Positions 1 through 11,234 of a stretch of DNA of 64,000 nt are shown here, piece after piece. Below the pieces are notes generated by a model. The model ran no database searches. It worked only from the letters and a program-made list of their open reading frames with translations, and had not been told where the DNA came from. The number at the start of each line of letters is the position of its first letter. The first letter of the stretch is position 1. The stretch is from Simmondsia chinensis (taxonomy: Eukaryota > Streptophyta > Magnoliopsida > Caryophyllales > Simmondsiaceae): contig JAGTTD010000016.1 in assembly GCA_018398585.1 (NCBI GenBank), forward strand, positions 22,987,212 through 23,051,211, given 5' to 3'. The translations under genes and the position numbers were made by a program.

Positions 1-1072
1 AAGAAGAAGAAAGATGGGGCTTTAGTTGTGTGCTTCTCCTTTCGGACGCCATTTTTAACGGCATCCGAAAGCTTAAAAATTTCAGCTCTCTACCAAACGC
101 CATTCGAAACGGTGTTCGTTGATATTGCTATAGTAAAATATGTCATTTCATAAATATTTTTACAAGCATGCCATTTTGGTAATTTTTTTTTGGCAAATGT
201 GTCATTTTGGAAAATTATTCAATCAAAATGCTTTGTCAGGGCTCTATCAACTTTATTAATACTAATGCATGGCAAATTTGGAAGTGACGTCCGACATTGA
301 AAATAATAGCAATGGTGTTGAATTGGTATCTCTCAAGGATAGATTATTATTTTTTTTTTTTGAACATTAGGATAAATTATAATTTAATACTTTCATACTT
401 GGCGAAAAATTTTAGAATAATGTTACTCTCTATATTTTAATCAATGCGCCTAAGCACTTAATTTATAGGCAAAAATCTTTCCATTTAATCAAGGACCGAT
501 TATAGAACATGGGAGAAAAATTCGGCCTCAATTTGGAGACTGGTCGAATATGGAGGAGTAAACACTCTGACTTTGGAAAAGATTGGATTTGAAGATAGTG
601 AGTATTACACGGTAAAAACACGTATGTTGAGCTTGTAGCCATGAACTTGGGCCTGGAGTGAGGGGCAACGCCTCAAACAAACACTCTCAAGGTTGGTCAA
701 GGATGACAACTCGAGGCTGCAACCCAAAGATAAGAACTCACCATAAGTTCAATTTCGACAACTTAAAAGACGATGTTTGTAAAAATAAAAAGTCTCGGGG
801 CAGCGAAGCATGCGTGAAAGCCCAAGGGCAACCTAAGATGAGGGTGGATTAGGTTCTTTCACGATAAAATAAAAATTTTAACTTTAAGAACCAAAATTAA
901 ATTGAAGAATGCAAAATATAAAATGCAAAGGCAAGAAGAAAAACGATGCACAACAATTTTATAATAGTTCACTTCCAACTTAGAAGCTAGTCCACTTTTC
1001 AAGTGACTACTATTTGCACTTGAGCATTTTACTAAGTTTGGTGATCATTTTAAAACGCCTAAGCTCAGAATT
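1..1072. other. AT-rich non-coding flank
   Basis: No convincing reading frame or transposon end is visible. Short open frames here lack recognisable domains and have no codon structure worth calling. The stretch holds a perfect-arm hairpin near its start (39-71), several A/T homopolymers, and a segment around 940-1070 rich in short direct words. The wording from about 950 resembles the non-coding part of some plant LTR retrotransposons, but I cannot name a family. Confidence 0.5.
39..71. repeat. 12-bp arm inverted repeat (hairpin)
   Basis: Arms CTTTCGGACGCC (39-50) and GGCATCCGAAAG (60-71) are complementary with one G:T-type mismatch and enclose a 9-nt AT-rich loop. It lies in non-coding DNA. 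A second related word (AAACGCCATTCGAAACGG, near 95-112) suggests relics of a terminal or subterminal repeat, but no matching partner end was found. Confidence 0.5.
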
Positions 1073-1242
1073 CAACCTTTACAACCGGTCTTTTTATACA
1101 TAGGCTTAAGACCCAACCTTTTACAACCGATTCCTTTGTAACGGTAGGCTCAAGGTCCAACCTTTTACAACCGATCCTTTTATAATAGTAGCCTTAGGAT
1201 CCAACCTTTTTACAACCGATCCTTTTGTACGTAGGCTCAGGA
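1073..1242. repeat. Minisatellite, four ~43-bp units
   Basis: Four imperfect tandem copies begin with CAACCTTTTACAACCGAT at about 1073, 1114, 1158 and 1202, giving periods of 41, 44 and 44 bp. Each unit continues with a T-rich stretch and a TAGGCTYARGAC-like end. There is no coding potential across the units. It is probably part of an old retrotransposon untranslated region, but no flanking LTR could be assigned. Confidence 0.7.
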
Positions 1243-2238
1243 CTAAAATTTACAAGTTAATAAATTTAAGCAATAAGACTCTCAATCTTTCTAGAGTAAA
1301 TTGAAAATGATCAAACTTAACCAAAGCTAAGAATGTATCAATTAAGCTGAAATAATCAACAATAAAGAGAACTAGTAATTCTTAAGAAAACTTTAAAAAA
1401 AAAAACACGAAATTAAACATTAAATCACAATAAGAGCACAAGAACTTTCAATCAAGAATACTTAAAGAGAATTCGATTACTGAAACCAAAACATTCAAGC
1501 CCTATTTATAGGCAAATAAAAGGCTTAGTGATGTTTGAATGATTTAGGAAAAAAATTAGGAAAGAAATCAAATTCAAAAGTAGCCGTTTGAACCAATCAC
1601 AGAGCTGTGTTTCGACACATAGCTTCTATAATTGGCCGATCCAGCTAATTACAAAATCAACCGTTGTGTGTCCACATATATCCCTTTTCTGTATCGATAC
1701 TCAACATGCCCAGGTGGTTTTTAAAGATTTTGATCATTAGCTTGATTTAGTTACCAATTTTGGCTTATTTTTTGAATGAATAATTTTTCTTAATCAAGCC
1801 AAAATATTATCCTAAAAAATTTCACTTAATCTCATGATTTTGGTCAAGCCTTCGATAAAAGCCAATTTAGAGAATATTTTCATTGAAAAATTAAGGCTAG
1901 GAGTTAAATTGAGTGTTTTTTTCAAAGAAAATTTGGAAAACAAGTTTCAAAATATTTTAAAAATATTTTTGTTAAAGCATCATATATCGATATTGAAATT
2001 TTGACTCAATCAGTATATACAGATCCTAAGTTCTAAAAAAATAAAAAAAAATGACTTGAAGTTCCTGAACTTGTATCGCTTTCTCTTGATTTTGGATGAA
2101 TCTCCTCTTCAACTTTGATTGTTTTCCTCCTGATCCATTGTCCTAGAAAGCTTGATATCGACTTGATAGATCATGATTTTTTCAAGGTTTCTTATGAGTT
2201 ATTTTCAAATAAGATTAAAACAATTAAATACTCTACCA
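1243..2238. other. AT-rich non-coding DNA, nothing identified
   Basis: I see no domain-bearing frame, RNA gene or element terminus. A-rich runs occur near 1393 and 2035. It ends at the point where similarity to a copia LTR becomes visible. Confidence 0.5.
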
Positions 2239-2373
2239 TGAGAGAATTAGAAAAGTCTTGCTAGAGTTTAATTATTGTCTTTTGTAGTCTACGGGTATCT
2301 TTGTCTTTTACCTTCATCCTTATGCTCTATATATAGAGCCTTGCATGTACTCTTTCAATTATTCAATTGAATC
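2239..2373 (+). repeat. Left part of the 5' LTR of Copia-A
   Basis: The run GCTCTATATATAGAGC followed by a CATGTACT word (about 2321-2353) matches the same promoter-like block in the Copia-B LTR (minus strand, 47045-47221). The LTR is cut at 2373 by the Tat element and its last 22 bp reappear at 26078-26099, directly before a tRNA-Met primer binding site. The palindromic TATATATA is the probable LTR TATA box. The start at the TG of 2239 is a guess because the 3' LTR of this element is missing and cannot be compared. Confidence 0.6.
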
Positions 2374-3165
2374 TGTTTACACCCTAATTTCGTTACGGCT
2401 AGGATGATGCTATCTTTGGAAAAAGTGCCACATGGCCATCACGTGTGGTCCTCCTAGAGAAGAGTCTGGCCTTTGGGTGCTGTGATAACGGCGTCTCGAG
2501 CCTAGTACTTGAGAACATCATACTCTTGACAAGGGTAACAACTACTCAAGGCTTGAGATGGCTGAAGGGTGATATAAACTCGAGCTCGAGGGGTTTCCAG
2601 GAGGGTTGCAAGAACGGTGGTTTCTGGGCTCAATATAGTTACTTAGGATGTAATTTCAGCTGCTTGGGTCTTAATCTTAATTCAGGAGAACGTGGGGCTT
2701 CTATATGGAACTTCTACTAAATATCCGGTCGTGGGCGTCAAGGATTTCCCTCCAAAACTCAGGACACGTAGGTAAAGAATGGACGCGGGTAAAAGAAGAG
2801 CTTAGTGGCCAGACGTGGGTGGAGTTGCCATGAAAATAGGACAGCTGTTATTTTCTTTTTCTATAAATAAAGGACTCTGCATCTGTCCAAAGGAGTAACA
2901 CACACTCAATACAAAAACTTCTTCAAGTTTTTCTTTATAGCACACTTGTGTTATTTTCCTAGGAGTAGCATAACTTAGCTCAGTCTAGCATAACGTAGAT
3001 AATTGATGTACTTACTTCTATTGTAATATAGTTTTCAGGCTTGAGGTATAACTTTCTAGTTTTAATCAGTTCCCACAAATTAACAAGTTGAGATTTGAGG
3101 CTTTAATTTAAGGCTTTGACAGCCAAGGCTTTGTCCCTTAACTCCATTGATCTTAACACTACTGT
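2374..3165 (+). repeat. Truncated 5' LTR of the Tat-like element
   Basis: It aligns along its length with 24776 to about 25553 of the 3' LTR, including the TGTTTACACCCTAATTT start and the CTATAAATAAAGGACTCTG block near 2860, a likely TATA box. It stops after ACTGT at 3165, where an inverted LTR begins exactly at its own terminus. The last ~520 bp of this LTR are therefore absent. Confidence 0.85.
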
Positions 3166-4757
3166 TGTTTGCTCTATTTTGTTTGAAGTTAGGTATGCGT
3201 GGTTGCCATGTAATATGAAAATAAAACAAACATGCAAAAGAGACCCATCGTGACTAGGGAGTGAACCTAGTTATGAATCGCACATCTTTCACCTCAACCA
3301 CTCACCATTTTTGGAGAAACAGTTGTGATATGTTGGTCAATCGGTTATACTATGAGTTTTGATTATGCTTCAGCTAAGAAGACTTTGTAAAATATTTTTG
3401 TAGATTTTTTTTATATATATTTATGATAAAAAATCAAAAGATAAGGACCTAACTCAAGTGGCAGTTATAGTGACGGAGCAAGGCCCACAAACACCTTTCC
3501 TGTACACTTAAAAGCCAGGACCTGGTATGGAGACAAACCCAAGAGCTCAGCAGTCCACTTACAAGCCTGATTCAATCAGGTTTTTAAGCCTAGCACCCTT
3601 GACCTATAATAACTCGAATGAGTTTAGGTCTAACAAGATTAAGGTGGAGGAAACTGTATCCAGGTCAATAGATTAGGACCAACGCAATCAAGGGACAAGC
3701 CTTTGGCAGTCAAGGCCCTAATCAATGGCGCAATCCTAAGTTCACCTGACGTATTAAGCAGCGATAGTACTATTAAGACCAACGAAATCAAGGGACAAAG
3801 CCTAAAACTAAAGACTCAAATCTCAACTTGTCAATTTGTGATAATAGATTAAAACCGAAAAGTCATATATGAAGCCCGAGAACTATATTACAATGGAGGT
3901 AAGTACAATAATGATCTGCGTTACGCTATGCTCAGCTAAGTTACGCTACTCATATGAAAAGAGCACAAGTGTGCTATAAAGAAAAACTTGATGAAGTTTT
4001 TGTATTGAGTGTATGTGTACTCATTTGGACTGACATAGAGTCCTTTATTTATAGAAAAATAAAATAACGGCTGCTCCTATTTTCGCAGCTACTCCACCTA
4101 TGTCTGGCCACTAAGCTCCCTTTTCACGCACGTTCATTTTTCACCAACATGTCCTGAGTTTTGGAGGGAAATCCTTGATGTCCATGTCTGGAGTTTGAGT
4201 CAAATTTTCTTTTAGAAGCCCAGCGTTCTCCTAAATTAAGCTTAAGGCCCAAGCAACTAAAATTGCACTCCAAGTAGCTCCCTCGAGCTTGGAAACTACC
4301 GTTCTTGCAGCTTTCCTAGCAGCACCATGGATTGTATCTGGATTCCTTGGTCTACCCCCTTCTAAGGGCTGTAAACCATGGTAATGTCCTGATCTTACTG
4401 TTGAGGACTGCTTTTAGTTCGCATGCCCTACTCTTAAGGCTGGTTCTTGAGTTCAAACTCTGAGGTTCGAGAATCCCCCAGTCACTGGGGAAAATCTTCT
4501 TTGTGGAAATCATTTTCGATGTCTGACCAAGTTGGACTGACACGATCCAGTGGTTCCACCAAGTTGATTCTAAGAGGGGAGTACTCCTCCTCGTTCTCAA
4601 CTGATTTTAGTACGAATGAGTCCTTGGCAAGGTGATCCCACCAAGATTCTCGCCCTTTGAAGATGAGAGACTAGCCCATCTTTCTAGTTTTGTATAAGTT
4701 GGCCTCTACTAGCAGTAAAAGGCCTACACTCAGTCACTGGGTCTTCAAGATCCATAT
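3166..4757 (-). repeat. Inverted partial copy of the Tat-like element (LTR joined to internal segment)
   Basis: Read on the minus strand, 4757 to about 4335 matches 14180-14600 (the gag/protease spacer), and 4330 to 3166 matches about 24990-26077 (most of the LTR). It starts on the plus strand with TGTTTGCTC, the exact complement of the LTR end GAGCAAACA, so one edge is a true LTR terminus. The other edge is a break: the first ~215 bp of its LTR and everything between the spacer and the LTR are deleted. This looks like a nested minus-strand copy that later collapsed. Confidence 0.8.
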
Positions 4758-5051
4758 GTGGCTAGGGAAGATATCAGTCAATTTTGGCCTATACCCTCAC
4801 TATTAGTGCCACTGGTTATCCTCGCGAGGCCCTCTCGAGCTCGCGGTTACCAGCTGTACAAGCTAACCATATGGTCCCTGAGAGAACAAAAAACCTAACT
4901 ATGGCTACTCCGGGTTTGGGAACCCAACCATAGAAATGATAATGTGCCTCTTGGAGTTGTTAGCCTTCTCTGACTTTAAGGGACCTCAACCCTACTTGCT
5001 ATTGTTTCATGTCCTCGAGATAGGGGGCATAGCCGTGCATACCCTCTTCAA
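4758..5051 (+). other. Junction segment between inverted copy and gag
   Basis: It does not align with the other Tat segments in the window. It contains no usable frame and probably represents the untranslated leader before gag or the scar of a deletion. Confidence 0.4.
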
Positions 5052-5720
5052 GTGGTAGAGGTAGCCTCGAGGCCCACTCAAGGCCTGGAACTAGGAATGC
5101 AAGGCCAGATCCCGGCTTTTGGAAACCAGGCTTCTCAGCCTAGACCTCTTCAAACTTACTACATTGGGGGGCAAAATGGGAAAAATAACAACCCACTTTC
5201 TCAAGATCATGACTCAAGGGGTGATCAGGCAAGGATAAATCAACAGCTTGCTGGTGCTGGTACGTTTTCAGGCATGCCACGTAACCCAGGTCTTGCTGGG
5301 GCATACTTCATGGCCAACCAAGCACATGGCCACTATGATCAAGGGGTTTATCAAGGGTTTAAGGGGCAACAACCGTTCTCACACCTAATTGTGATGGGTG
5401 CTCAGGGGAATCCTGTAGATCCCCCTCGAGATCCTCAACCACTTGGGGGGCAGTGGCAAGCGCATAATCATGTGCGTAACCTTCCCCTCCAAGATCAATT
5501 GGCCACCCACATTAAGCAAATGTACGAGCCGAGCCTTGCGAGGGCCAACAGACCCTTACCCTGACTACATAGATAGGGATTACCCTTTTCCATAAGGATA
5601 CAAAATCCCCGAGTTTACCCTCTTTCAGGGGAAGGGACAGTTTTTGCTCTCGAGCACTAGCCAAGATTTAATTGCCAATATAGAGCTACAACAGATAACT
5701 AATATCTCAAGCTAAGGTTG
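5052..5720 (+). pseudogene. Tat-like gag, N-terminal part (interrupted)
   Basis: An open frame of 170 codons (5052-5564) is rich in Gln, Gly, Pro and Asn with no strong fold, as is common at the N-terminus of plant gypsy Gag. It decays after TKQMY-like codons. The DNA from about 5447 is repeated at 12318, showing that a ~1-kb part of gag was tandemly duplicated. The frame is cut at 5720 by the chromovirus and resumes at 11623. Gag would form the virus-like particle. I assign it by position and by continuity with the zinc-knuckle-like end downstream, not by a strong domain match. Confidence 0.6.
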
Positions 5721-6103
5721 TGTTATGATCCAAGATTTTAAGTCCTGTATTGCTTGTGTGTAGTTGCTTGTATTTTAGTGTTGTAGCCGTTTTTGGTGTT
5801 TTGGCGCCAAATAGCTTCAAATGGCGGGTAAGTCAGTTAAGTAAAGTCAAGAGGGGTCAAATGTGGGGGTTGAGCTTTGTCTTAATTCGGTTAAGCTTGG
5901 CTTGATGCAGTACATCTAGAATTCTTTTAATAGCTTGCTCAAGTGTAAAAAAGATTCATTCAATGAAAATTCAAGATCTCTTTGAGATATTTTCTCTCTA
6001 CTTCTCATCTATTTCTTTAATCTCTCATCTAACCTTCAATTCTCTTCTCATCTAATCTCTCTCTTTCACAAGTTAACTTCAATCTTTGAATTGAAGCTTA
6101 ACA
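5721..6103 (+). repeat. Chromovirus 5' LTR
   Basis: It starts TGTTATGATC and ends AAGCTTAACA, 383 bp. It is flanked on the left by the GGTTG target duplication and followed two bases later by the primer binding site. A CT-rich block (about 5990-6070) precedes its end, as in many plant LTR leaders. Confidence 0.93.
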
Positions 6104-6105
6104 TT

Positions 6106-6118
6106 TGGTATCAGAGCT
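6106..6118 (+). other. Primer binding site for initiator tRNA-Met (chromovirus)
   Basis: TGGTATCAGAGCT lies 2 bp after the LTR and matches the standard plant tRNA-iMet primer site, the start of minus-strand DNA synthesis. Confidence 0.9.
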
Positions 6119-6178
6119 CAGTTTGATCACTTTCTAATTGATTTGAGTTGGTGAGGCCAAAAAAAACATAATTCAATC

Positions 6179-8119
6179 ATGTCTGGTGGAGTAACAACTA
6201 GATTTGAAGCAGGAGCTGGAAATCCGGTTGCATATGTTGATCATAGTGTTTCCTATACTACCGCAGTTAGCAATAATGCTGCAGTAGACCAAGAAGAGGT
6301 TACAAGAGGTTACAATGAAGCAATTAAGCTTGCAAATGAAGGAAATAGTTGTGCAGATGAAGCAGTCACAAAGAGATGTGGTGCAAGAAATAAATCAGAA
6401 GTATGACTATCGCTTCCAGCAAGTCGAGTAAAAGATAGCGATCAAATTCATCAGCAAGCACAAGAGTTGGATGACAAAATGATCGAGCGATTGGATCAAC
6501 AATGGCGGAGGTTTGAAGAGAAATTTGCTGAAATAGGCAATCAATCCAGGGGACCGAATGTGTCTTCCAGTCAGGAACCTTTGCTTTCAACCAGTCAATT
6601 GCTCATGCGCCAACAATTGAGGTCTCAGGATAAAGGAAATCCTCAGGTGCAAAATGTTGCAGCTAGACCTCAAGATCCATTGCAATCAACTAGAATCAGA
6701 CCTCAAGAGGTTGAAACAGCTACAAAGTCGCGAGATCCTCTAGTTGATCAAGTGCAATCTCGGTTACCAGGCTTGAACTCAGAACAGAATGATAGTCCTC
6801 CTGATTCTTTTATGCAGTTCAAAACTGCGTTTGAGGACATTGGATATCAAGTTTGTCCACCTGATCAACATCATTAGCATAATTTAGGAAGCAATGATGC
6901 AACATCAAATGGAAGAAGTAATGCACCTAGACAACCGCAAGTTCAAATTGATCCATTTGATGGCAAGCAGCCTCAATTGTGGTTAAGAAGGTGTGATCAG
7001 TATTTTTATTTCTACAACATTAAAGAAGCAGAGAAAGTGGAATTGGCAATAGTTCACCTCCATGGAGATCATGAGGTGTAGTTCTATAGCTTGTTAAAGA
7101 GCAATCCTACTCGTTCTTGGGCTGAGTTTGTGGAAGAGTTATGTAAGCGTTATGGTGATGAGGATTCTAGTGATGTTGTTGATAGCTTCAACAAGGTGTT
7201 CCAAACAACAACTGTTAGGGAGTATATGACGAGGTTCGAGAATCTTAGAACAAGCATGATAGCTACTTATCCTCAAGCAATAGAGACGTATTATGTCTCC
7301 AGCTTTATAAGTGGATTAAAGCCAAGAGTCAAGAACATGGTGGAGGCAATTGGGCCTCAAACTCTATCTAAGGCTTATGCAAAAGCCAAATTGATTGAGG
7401 CAACTGTCCTTTCTTCAAGTGACAAAACCAAGTTCAAGGGAGGAAGTTCCAAGTCTCATAAGAAGGATTCAGTTGGATCTAAGGCCACCCATTCTATTGA
7501 AAAAAGGTTCGCAAGACCTTATTATAACTGTAATCAGCCTTATCAACCGGGGCACAAGTGTAATGCAAAGTTCTTGATGTCTGCTCAAGGAGTTAGCCAA
7601 GTTGTGCATTCCGACAGTGATGAACTTGAAGCTGATGAAGATAGTTTGGATCGAGAGTCATCTGAGGAAGTTGTTGTTGATGAAATTGAGATCTCCATGA
7701 AAGCCCTGACTGGAAATGGAGCTCATAACACTATTAGAATCAAAGGGAAAGCTGGCAAGAGATTAATTATTGTCCTAATTGATAGCGGAAGTACTCATAG
7801 CTTTATTGATCCTAAAGTGGTGAAGAATGTGAGACATGAGGTGATCAAGACTCATCCCTTAGTAGTGACAGTGTCAAATGGAAACTACATCCTTACTCAG
7901 AACAAATGTCAAGCATTTCAGTGGTCTATGCAAGAGCATCAGTTCACTTACGATTTCAGAATCCTTCCTTTGGGTGGATGTGATATGGTACTTGGAGTTG
8001 ATTGGATGAGGGCCTTCAGTCCAGTGTTCTTCGACTTTGCAAAGCTAACTGTGTCTTTTGAGATTCATGGATCTAAAGTTACCTTGCAAGGCATGGAGAT
8101 CAAGCATAGTTGCAATTAA
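6179..8119 (+). pseudogene. Chromovirus gag and protease (stops in frame)
   Basis: One frame runs from ATG 6179 to 8119 apart from TGA at 6404, TAG at 6875 and TAG at 7079. The capsid-type gag domain lies at about 6950-7390, with the DPFDGKQPQLWL start and a YMTRFENLR helix. A zinc knuckle follows at 7520-7558, reading YYNCNQPYQPGHKC. Its first Cys is Tyr (codon TAT, 7520-7522), so metal binding should be impaired. A retropepsin motif LIDSGSTHSFI, with the catalytic Asp at 7781-7783, is intact and is followed by GVDWM, the usual downstream flap. The frame ends at a stop just where RT should continue, so a frameshift near 8115 separates it from pol. Confidence 0.88.
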
Positions 8120-9566
8120 TTAAAGGCAAGAGTTTACAAGGGGGAATCAAGAGTGCTTATCGGTGGATTGGTCAATTATTTGCAATCTCCCCAACTGAAT
8201 TAGAAGCTATTCCTCAACCTGAAGTGCAACAACTGATTGAAGAGTTTGAAAATATATTCTAGCAGCCCAAGACTTTACATCCTCAAAGGAATCTTGATCA
8301 TGCCATCCCTCTCAAGTCGAATGTCGAACCAATAAAGTTGAGGCCATACAAATATCTACATGCTCAGAAGACTGAGATTGAGAAACAAGTGAAAGAACTG
8401 CTTAAGACATGCTTCATTAGGCCAAGTCATAGTCCTTTTGCCTCCCCTGTTATATTGGTGAAGAAGAAGGATGGATCAGCTACAATGTGCATTGATTACA
8501 GACAACTCAACTCATTGACAGTGAAGGATAAGTTCCATATCCCAATTAGTGATGACTTATTAGATGCGTTGTATGGGGCATACTTCTTCACTAAGCTTGA
8601 TTTCAGGCAGGGATATCATCAAATTAGAGTTTTTGAGCAAGACATATACAAGACAACCTTCCAAACTCATCATGGACATTTCGAGTTTGTGGTTATGCCT
8701 TTTGGCTTAACCAATGCTCCGGCTACCTTTCAGGCTGCCATGAATGATATCTTCAAGCCATTCTTGAGAAGATTTGTGCTAGTCTTCTTTGATGACATTC
8801 TCACTTATATTCCTACTTTTGAAGATCATCTCAAGCATTTGAGGGAAGTGTTTTTGACAATGCGCAATCACAAGTTCTATGCAAAATTGGCCAAGTGCTC
8901 ATTTGTGCAGACATAATTGGAGTATTTAGGCCATGTGATCTCACATAAGGGAGTCTCAATAGATCCTTCCAAGATTCAAGCCATGAAGGAATGGCCTATT
9001 CCAGTAACACTGAAGCAGTTAAGGGGTTTCTTGGGTCTTACTGGATTCTACAGGAAATTCATTGCCGGATTTAGTTCTATTGCCAAGCCCTTAACAGAAT
9101 TACTCAAGAAGGATGCTTTTAAGTGGTCAGAATAGGCTCAAGTAGCATTTGAGGCTCTTAAGTCAGCAATATGTGACGCTCCAATACTCGCAGTGCCTAA
9201 CTTTGCAGAAAAGTTTGTTCTTGAGACAGATGCTAGTGGATCGGGCATTGGTGCAGTCTTATCACAGAATGGAAGACCAATTGCTTACTTCAGTCAGGCT
9301 TTAAGTCCCAAGCATCAAGCAATGTTGACTTATGAGAAAGAATACCTGGGGATTCTTCTAGCTGTTGAAAAATGGAGACATTATTTGGATGGGCATAGGT
9401 TTGTTATCAAGACAAATCACGAGGGCTTAAAGCACCTTTTGGAGCAGAAAATTGTTACACGAATCAAAAAGAAAGGATTGATGAAAATGTTGGGTCTGGA
9501 TTATGCCATAGAATACAGAAAAGGAAAGGAGAACATGGCCGCTGATGCATTATCTCGCAGATTTGA
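8120..9566 (+). pseudogene. Chromovirus reverse transcriptase and RNase H (broken)
   Basis: The frame is open from about 8125 except for TAG 8260, TAA 8914 and TAG 9133. RT blocks are clear: SPFASPVILVKKKDGS, CIDYRQLN, the LDFRQGYHQI block, MPFGLTNAPATFQ, and the catalytic FFDD (Asp codons 8791-8796). [15 protein letters not shown] marks the connection to RNase H. RNase H follows with LETDASGSGIGAVL, YEKEYLGILLAVEKWRHYL and the KGKENMAADALSRR end. The enzyme would copy element RNA into DNA in the particle. Catalytic residues survive, yet the three stops and the shift into the integrase frame near 9570-9590 prevent a full product. Confidence 0.92.
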
Positions 9567-11127
9567 GGATTGTAAGCAAGGATTTTTGGAGCCATATTCG
9601 TTGTTCTTCCATCTTGGTAGAAGAGGTGTACAAGTCTTATGAAGATGATTCTTTTGCTCAGGAATGCATAACATCTTTCAGTGTGAAGAAGTCAGACAGT
9701 GTGGCTATAGATGCTGAGGTTTCAGTAACAAAAGGAATCATCAGCTTGAAAGGAAAGTTGTACATAGGCTCTACTACTGATTCGAGGGATAAGATTGTTA
9801 GTGCTTCCCATGACTTTGCTTGGGGAGGTCATTCTGGGGTTGAGGGCACTTATCAAAGAATCAAAGCTTATTTTAGTTGGCCGGGATTGAAGAAGACAAT
9901 AGCTGAATTTGCTCGAGTTTGTGACGTCTACCAACAAACTAAGCTTGGAGATCATAGGTATCATGGTCTTCTACAACCTCTTCCTGTGCCTGAAGGAGCT
10001 TGGATCAATATAAGTATGGATTTCATAGAGGGATTACCCAAGTCAGATGGCAAGGAGGTTATTTGGGTAGTGGTTGATCGCTTCACTAAATATAGTCACT
10101 TCATTTCTTTGATCCGGTCTATTACAGCTGAGAAATTGGCGAAATGTTTCTTGGATAACATCTACAAATTACATGAATTGCCTCAATCCATTGTATCAGA
10201 TCGTGACAGATTTTCACTAGCCATTTTTGGAAGGAATTGTTCAACTTATTGGGAACAACCTTAGCTCTTAGTTCATCCTACCATCCTCAAACCGATGGAC
10301 AAACTAAAAGAGTCAATCAATGCATCGAACAATACCTCAGAAGCATGGTGTTCACTCATTCAAATAGTGGAATAGATGGCTTTCTTTAGCTGAGTTCTGG
10401 TTCAATACTCATGCCCATGCTTCACTAGGAATAACTCCTTTCAAAGATCCTTATGCCTACGATCCTCCCACTCCATTTATGCCACAAAATGTCAAGTCTT
10501 CAGTGCCAGAGGCTTCTGATATGGTGTAGCAAAGGAGGCAATTGATACAAATACTCAAAGACAATCTTCATCAAGCACAAGCTAGAATGTGATGCAACGG
10601 TTTATAAACCGCAGCATAAACCAACGCCTATATATTATGTAATGCAACGGTTTTGTAAATGTTTCAAAACTGCTGCATAAAATAACTTTATGCAACAGTT
10701 TCAGAACCGTTGCAAAAAACTGCTGCTTATAACCAATTATGTAGTAGTAATGTGCACTGATAAGAGACGTGTGGACAAGAATTTTGAAGTTGGAGACACA
10801 GTTTATCTCAAACTTCAACCCTATAGACAGTCTAATATGGCTGTAAGGAGAAATATCAAGCTAAGTGCTCGATTCTTTGGTCCATACAAGATTGTGGAGA
10901 AGATTAGCAAAGTGGCATATAGGCTTGATTTACCTCCTAACTCATACATTCACCCAGTCTTCCATGTATCTTTGTTGAAGAAGCAGGTGAAGAAGGGTTG
11001 CAAAAGCACAAAGGAGGCACCTAAAGTTGGTTTAAACGGGGCTCTGCTGCTGCAACCTATTGTTGTCAAAGCTTCTTGGGACCTTAAAGTTGCAGATAGA
11101 AAAGTTCAAGAAGTGTTAGTGCAATGA
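9567..11127 (+). pseudogene. Chromovirus integrase with chromodomain-type tail (defective)
   Basis: The HHCC zinc finger (about 9807-9945) reads H, H, C and then Tyr where the last Cys is expected (CDVYQQTK). The core keeps the first two Asp residues (SMDFIEGLP and VSDRDR) but the catalytic Glu is Lys in DGQTKRVNQ (codon 10306-10308). A frameshift near 10230 and stops around 10390-10450 follow. A 157-bp element at 10592-10748 interrupts the frame, which resumes with [13 protein letters not shown] and the plant-type end containing [13 protein letters not shown] (about 10900-10985). The product would insert element DNA into chromatin, and this copy cannot do so. The chromodomain call rests on the characteristic HPVFHVS linker. 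Confidence 0.88.
10592..10748. mobile_element. 157-bp insertion built of GCAACGGTTT palindromes
   Basis: It interrupts the integrase reading frame and is flanked by AATGTG on both sides (10586-10591 and 10749-10754), so it is a genuine insertion with a 6-bp direct repeat. Inside, the words GCAACGGTTTATAAACCGC, GCAACGGTTTTG and CAGTTTCAGAACCGTTGC form repeated inverted pairs and would fold into several hairpins. The right end, ATGTAGTAGT, resembles the end of small CACTA-type elements, but the left end does not match it, so the superfamily is unresolved. Confidence 0.75.
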
Positions 11128-11221
11128 ACTAACTTGGACAAGCAATTTCCAACCCAGGAAAAGCTTAATTTTCTAAAGAGTCAATTTCCTATCTTCCATT
11201 CTTGAGGACAAGAACGTTTTC

Positions 11222-11234
11222 AAGTGGAGGGGAA
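11222..11234 (+). other. Polypurine tract (chromovirus)
   Basis: AAGTGGAGGGGAA lies directly before the 3' LTR, the position of the plus-strand primer. Confidence 0.85.

Noticed and set aside
2445..2720. 91-codon frame near the left LTR
   Set aside because: It falls entirely in LTR sequence that is repeated at 24776-26077, where the frame is not conserved.
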